A stretch of 10,943 nucleotides of DNA from an uncultured Desulfuromonadales bacterium (GTDB lineage: Bacteria; Desulfobacterota; Desulfuromonadia; Desulfuromonadales; Geopsychrobacteraceae), in contig CALZLE010000413.1 in the NCBI GenBank assembly GCA_945788205.1, positions 1 through 10,943 on the forward strand. The letters run 5' to 3'. A program made the position numbers and the translations under genes. The notes below the pieces were generated by a model, which did no database searches, was not told the DNA's origin, and saw only the letters and a program-made list of their open reading frames with translations. This document shows positions 7,051-10,943 of the stretch, piece by piece (the stretch's first letter is position 1; the number at the start of each line of letters is the position of its first letter).

Positions 7051-9908
7051 CAGGAACTTATCTCCATGCCTAAAGCCTGCTCAACTTCTACATATTCACT
7101 TTCTATCTCCGCAAACAGATCTGAAGCTTTCAAAAGTGATTTTTGACGCGCATTCATTTCAAGTTGCTTACACAATTCTGACAACCCAGTTGCGCCCAGA
7201 TTAGCACTGCTCGACTTTAAACTGTGCGAAACTTTCTGCACCGACTCGACATCATCATCGTCAATCGCAGTCTTCAGGGTCTGGAGCTGTTTCGGTGATT
7301 CCTGCAGGTACAGATCAATAATTTTCTCAAGCATCCCATCGGAAAGGGAGCGAATATTGTTCAGAGCATGTTGAGAAATAACTTCTTTGACTTCTTGTGT
7401 ATTTTCGGCGGCAGGCTGAGTTGGACTGCTGTCAACCTGACCGGTCAAAGGCTCGGTGACCTCCACCTGACTTTCAGCTGGGCTTTCCTCTTCAGAAGGT
7501 TCTACTTCTGTAAGCCACTTCCTCAAAACATTGACTATCTGCTCCTGCTTGAACGGTTTGCTGAGATAGTCGTCCATGCCGGCATTGAGACATTTTTCGC
7601 GGTCACCCTCCATGGCGTTTGCGGTCAGCGCAATGATCGGCAGGTGTTGCTCTTCAGACCGCTCCATTTTCCGGATCTCTGCCGTCGCTTCATAACCATC
7701 GAGCACCGGCATCTGACAGTCCATAAAAACAATATCGTAAGGAACGGTTGACACTGCATTGACGGCTTCTCGGCCATTGCCTGCCAAGTCGACCTGGCAA
7801 CCGAGTTTCCTCAGTAAGCCCATCGCAACCTGCTGATTAACGAGATTATCTTCAACCAGCAACACATGCCCCCGGAAAAGAGACTGCTGCTCAGAAACAC
7901 TGAAACGGGTCAAAAACCGCGGATCCACACCAGAGTCTGAATCAGCCATGACCGCCGCCAGACAGTTGTACAGATCGACCTGTCGGACCGGCTTGGTGAG
8001 GTAGGCGGTGATGCCTGAATTTCTGGCCAATTGGGCATCGCCACGCAAACCGACGGAGGTCAACATAACCAGCGGCAGATTGGCCAGTGTCACATCAGCC
8101 TTTATCTGTCGGGCAACCTCAAGTCCGTCCATTTCCGGCATGTGCATATCGAGAATAACCAGATCGTAAGGGCTTTCTCCATCAGCCGCTTCCCGTAAGC
8201 GGTGCAAGCCGATAGGACCGCTCTCAACCGAGTTGTGCTGCATGCCCCAAGATTCCATCTGGTGTTCGAGAATGCGTCTGTTGGTCGCGTTGTCGTCAAC
8301 AACGAGGCCCCGCAAACCCTTCAATTCTGCATTTGTAGAGGATTCCAGCTGGTCGCCACGGTTGCTGATACTAAAGTCTGCAGTAAACCAGAAAGTGGAA
8401 CCACGCCCTTTAGTGCTTTCGCAAACAATTTCGCCAGCCATCATTTCGACCAATTGTTTGGAGATAATCAGACCAAGGCCGGTGCCGCCATATTTGCGGG
8501 TCGTTGATCCATCAGCCTGTGTAAACGCCTTGAAAATCGCTTTACGTTCTTCTTCGGAGAGCCCGATCCCGGTATCACTGACCGAAAATTTCAGCATCGT
8601 ACGGCCATCACCCTGCTTGAGGCATGAGACGGTTATCACAACCTCGCCCTGCTCAGTAAATTTAATCGCATTGCCGAGCAGGTTGGTCAGAATCTGCCGC
8701 AACCTGCCCGGATCGCCACAGAGAGCCGTCGGCACCGATTCGGGGATCAGAACAGCCAACTCCAGACCTTTTGCATGCGCCCGGGTCGCCAACAAATGAG
8801 CCACATCCTCCACGACCTGTCGAAGATCGAAATCCAGCCGCTCGAGGCTCATTTTGCCCGCCTCGATTTTTGAGAAATCGAGAATATCGTTGATGATCGT
8901 CAACAAGGCTTCACCAGAACTGCGAACCGTCTCGGCAAAACGATGCTGTTCAACGGTCAAATCACTGTCCAGCAACATCTCCGTCATCCCCAGCACGCCA
9001 TTCATCGGCGTACGGATTTCATGGCTCATATTGGCCAGAAACTGGGATTTCGATCGGCTGGCAGACTCCGCAATCTCTTTCGCTTCTTGCAGGTCGGTGA
9101 CTGCCGTTTTCAGACGACTGTCACGTTCCTGTATTTGACCAAGCATATTGTTAAAGCCATCGATCAATTCACCAAGCTCATCATGGCTCTGTTTTTCAGC
9201 CCTGATTGAGTAATCATTCTCCTTGGAAACCTTTTTCATCGCCTTAGCAAAGCCAAGAATTGGCCAGAGAATAATACGATTAAAAAGGATGTAGACCGAC
9301 AGACACAAGAGCAGTAAACCGATGACCGCGATCACAGTCGTCAACTGACTGACCTGTCCCAGCTTCTCTTGCTTTTGCTGATCTATTTCCGCAGACATTG
9401 CTGCAACCCGCGCTTTTACCTCATCAACAGATCGTGCAACCGAATCGAAATTCATTCCGATATCGACGTAACCGATAACCTCTCCCAAAGGTGTTATCGG
9501 TTTTTCGATCAGGTGAGTTCCTCCAATCTTTGCGGGCCGCGGGGTGAGATATTTATTATTTTCATCACGAAAAGCAACAAAGCTGATGTCTTCGTCCTTT
9601 TGTGCGTTCTCGGCTAGAACGTCAAGAATTTCATACTCGTAGTTAAGCATCAGGTCACCGGCAGAACTGACCAGGATTTCCGCGACCAGCTCACCTTTGT
9701 GAATGAGCCCTTCTTTAAGCAAGGTCTGTTCAGCCTGCTGAACAACAGTGAGTTGATTATTAAAAGAATCTGATTGCTGAGAAAGAAGAGAGCTGGAAAG
9801 ATAAATCGAGGCTGCCGCAATGATGACAACAATCAATAGTGTCACCACAGAGATCAACGAGATAAATTTTACCGATAACTTATGTTTGCTTTTAACATTG
9901 TTAGGCAT
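7050..9908 (-). CDS. Hybrid sensor histidine kinase (HAMP, HisKA, HATPase, two REC, HPt; BarA-like layout)
   Basis: This 952-residue inner-membrane kinase has TM1 at about 14-38, an extracytoplasmic sensor of about 150 residues, TM2 at about 188-212, and HAMP to about 265. HisKA follows with the H-box SHEIRTP (H296). The ATPase has an N box (LLGNAIKFT, N413), DTGIG (D445) and GGTGLGL. REC1 has D538/D539, phospho-acceptor D587 and K639. REC2 has E686/D687, phospho-acceptor D730 and K784. An acidic linker at about 802-840 leads to a C-terminal HPt domain with H895 in HSLKSSSANLGA. All phosphorelay residues are present. The sensor region (about 75-160) looks Cache-like, but I cannot assign a ligand. 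I start at the ATG at 9908, not the preceding TTG at 9911; a G-rich stretch (CCGGGGGC) lies just upstream as the ribosome site. It sits 32 bases after the PhnD-like gene and overlaps the REC-GGDEF-EAL gene, so the three form one operon. Confidence 0.95.
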   Translation of the reverse strand: MPNNVKSKHKLSVKFISLISVVTLLIVVIIAAASIYLSSSLLSQQSDSFNNQLTVVQQAEQTLLKEGLIHKGELVAEILVSSAGDLMLNYEYEILDVLAENAQKDEDISFVAFRDENNKYLTPRPAKIGGTHLIEKPITPLGEVIGYVDIGMNFDSVARSVDEVKARVAAMSAEIDQQKQEKLGQVSQLTTVIAVIGLLLLCLSVYILFNRIILWPILGFAKAMKKVSKENDYSIRAEKQSHDELGELIDGFNNMLGQIQERDSRLKTAVTDLQEAKEIAESASRSKSQFLANMSHEIRTPMNGVLGMTEMLLDSDLTVEQHRFAETVRSSGEALLTIINDILDFSKIEAGKMSLERLDFDLRQVVEDVAHLLATRAHAKGLELAVLIPESVPTALCGDPGRLRQILTNLLGNAIKFTEQGEVVITVSCLKQGDGRTMLKFSVSDTGIGLSEEERKAIFKAFTQADGSTTRKYGGTGLGLIISKQLVEMMAGEIVCESTKGRGSTFWFTADFSISNRGDQLESSTNAELKGLRGLVVDDNATNRRILEHQMESWGMQHNSVESGPIGLHRLREAADGESPYDLVILDMHMPEMDGLEVARQIKADVTLANLPLVMLTSVGLRGDAQLARNSGITAYLTKPVRQVDLYNCLAAVMADSDSGVDPRFLTRFSVSEQQSLFRGHVLLVEDNLVNQQVAMGLLRKLGCQVDLAGNGREAVNAVSTVPYDIVFMDCQMPVLDGYEATAEIRKMERSEEQHLPIIALTANAMEGDREKCLNAGMDDYLSKPFKQEQIVNVLRKWLTEVEPSEEESPAESQVEVTEPLTGQVDSSPTQPAAENTQEVKEVISQHALNNIRSLSDGMLEKIIDLYLQESPKQLQTLKTAIDDDDVESVQKVSHSLKSSSANLGATGLSELCKQLEMNARQKSLLKASDLFAEIESEYVEVEQALGMEISS

Positions 9909-9940
9909 CAAGCCCCCGGAAATATTAACTTTGCCAAGCC

Positions 9941-10852
9941 TTATCTGTCGGCAAAAGTGAATTCAAAGTCTTTGTTTACTCCGGCTTTCTTTAATAATTT
10001 GATGGTGTGTTTAAAATCCTCGACCCTGGTAGGCAGATAGCGCCGCACCGCCAGATCCTGCCGTACCTGTTGTGCTTCTGGGGATGTCGCTGTTTCGAGG
10101 GAAAGTAACGCTTTGGTAATTTTATCGATAAGATCCGTATCAGCGTTTTTCGATACGATCAAGGTGCCGTTCGGGTTTTCTCCAGAGTCCCGTCCTACCT
10201 GCTGCAGTTTGGGATACTTTTCTTTCAGGCTGTCCCAAACACGATTTTTGACAATCGCAACGTCAGCGATCCCCCTGGCCAATCCAGCAAGGGCAGCACC
10301 GTGAGAAGGTGCGGTGACAAGCGAATGATCGACGTTTTGAAGACCGGAAAATGACCGATAATAAAATTCGCCAGAAGAAGCTAAACTACACAGAATTATT
10401 TTTTTATCGAGAAAGTAATCAGCCCGCTCGTTGAATTTTGGGCTATCTATAGGTGCGATAACGACAGCCCAATAAGTACTTATCCCCTGCGGATCTTCAG
10501 GTCTCAATACTGGAACCGCAAGTTCTTTGAGCAGCATGCTGCCCGCCACACCAGAGCCACTGAACATCCCATCAACTTTACCGTTGGCGAACTTCTTCGC
10601 CGCAGCAGTGTAGCTCGACGTTCCGACAAAACGTATTTGTATCCCTTGCGTCTGGAGGTACTTTTCCAGCGACCTGTACTTCTGCGCGGCACCTTTCTGA
10701 GCTTGCATAATTGCAATCTTAAACTCAGCGGAAGGTGAGGCCGCCAGACTGGTCTGCGCGAAAAAACTCAGAACGAAACAGCACATGCTGATACAGAGCA
10801 GCAAACGAAAAGAACAATAGTTAAGAGATCGAGCTAGTATGCTTAATTCCAT
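9941..10852 (-). CDS. PhnD-like periplasmic substrate-binding protein (phosphate/phosphite/phosphonate type)
   Basis: This 303-residue secreted protein has a signal peptide (hydrophobic core about 16-31, likely cleavage near SLA-A at 36-38). The mature part has the features of PhnD/PF12974 periplasmic binding proteins: a FKIAIMQ first strand, Y59 and LEKYLQ, SYTAAAKKFANGKVDGMFSGSG (80-101), a STYWAVVIAP hinge, LASSGEFYYR (157-166), PSHGAALAGLARGIADVAIV (182-201) and a helical C-terminus. Most relatives feed ABC importers, but no permease or ATPase gene adjoins it; a sensor kinase gene follows after 32 bases. I infer that it presents a ligand to the kinase's periplasmic sensor. Whether the ligand is a phosphonate, phosphate or another oxyanion is not decided by the sequence. 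The ATG at 10852 has GAGGG 8 bases upstream and gives a normal signal peptide. Confidence 0.88.
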   Translation of the reverse strand: MELSILARSLNYCSFRLLLCISMCCFVLSFFAQTSLAASPSAEFKIAIMQAQKGAAQKYRSLEKYLQTQGIQIRFVGTSSYTAAAKKFANGKVDGMFSGSGVAGSMLLKELAVPVLRPEDPQGISTYWAVVIAPIDSPKFNERADYFLDKKIILCSLASSGEFYYRSFSGLQNVDHSLVTAPSHGAALAGLARGIADVAIVKNRVWDSLKEKYPKLQQVGRDSGENPNGTLIVSKNADTDLIDKITKALLSLETATSPEAQQVRQDLAVRRYLPTRVEDFKHTIKLLKKAGVNKDFEFTFADR

Positions 10853-10879
10853 GATTAACCCTCTGCAGAGTTTCAGAAT

Positions 10880-10936
10880 TAGTTCCCAACCGCTAACAAG
10901 CCAACTGAGCTGACACTTTCCTTCCAGTTGGAACTA
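10880..10936. repeat. Inverted repeats upstream of the PhnD-like gene
   Basis: TAGTTCCCAAC (10880-10890) and GTTGGAACTA (10927-10936) are inverted copies differing by one extra C and separated by 36 bases. The right arm overlaps a short palindrome, TTCCA-GT-TGGAA (10922-10933). They lie 28-84 bases before the start codon of the first operon gene, so they could be operator half-sites or a leader hairpin. A perfect palindrome CTCTGCAGAG (10861-10870) also covers part of the ribosome-binding site. No convincing -35/-10 pair was found here. Function is a guess. Confidence 0.35.
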
Positions 10937-10943
10937 GCTGCAT

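Noticed and set aside
9909..9911. TTG at 9911 as the kinase start
   Set aside because: An ATG follows immediately at 9908 and is the stronger start; the difference is one residue.
1..10943. CRISPR arrays, tRNA or rRNA genes, insertion sequences, phage genes
   Set aside because: No regularly spaced direct repeats, tRNA-like cloverleaf, rRNA sequence, transposase or integrase was seen on either strand.

Overview
The window reads as a chromosomal stretch of a Gram-negative proteobacterium. The mix of a TIGR03960-like radical SAM protein, a large BarA-type hybrid kinase, a PhnD-like periplasmic protein and c-di-GMP signalling resembles Desulfuromonadales and related former Deltaproteobacteria. 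That placement is an inference from gene content and style, not from a marker gene. Every protein-coding gene lies on the minus strand. The only clear plus-strand element is an RNA structure.

Layout, right to left in the direction of transcription. (1) 10852 to 5272 holds a compact three-gene signalling operon: a secreted PhnD-like solute-binding protein (10852-9941), a membrane hybrid histidine kinase with two receiver domains and an HPt domain (9908-7050), and a response regulator with receiver, GGDEF and EAL domains (7050-5272). The last two genes overlap by one base (TGATG). The order suggests a route from periplasmic ligand to phosphorelay to c-di-GMP turnover. (2) A 171-base gap holds a candidate terminator. 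(3) 5100 to 2187 holds a B12-binding-domain radical SAM protein (5100-3418) whose end overlaps the start of an MFS transporter (3425-2187) by 8 bases. (4) 2186 to 1844 is a non-coding gap of about 340 bases. (5) 1843 to 1 holds most of ovoA, the ovothiol biosynthesis enzyme. It starts inside the window and runs off the left edge without a stop.

The most unusual item is in the non-coding gap. On the plus strand at about 2001-2140 lies a recognisable FMN riboswitch (RFN element). Its P3, P4, P5 and P6 parts are well preserved. The 3' strand of P2 and the adjoining conserved ACCGG are missing, as if about 10 bases had been deleted, and P1 pairs poorly. No plus-strand gene follows it: it points into the 3' end of the oppositely oriented MFS gene. 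It therefore looks like an orphan, probably decaying riboswitch whose riboflavin gene was lost or moved, or less likely a riboswitch at the head of an antisense RNA.
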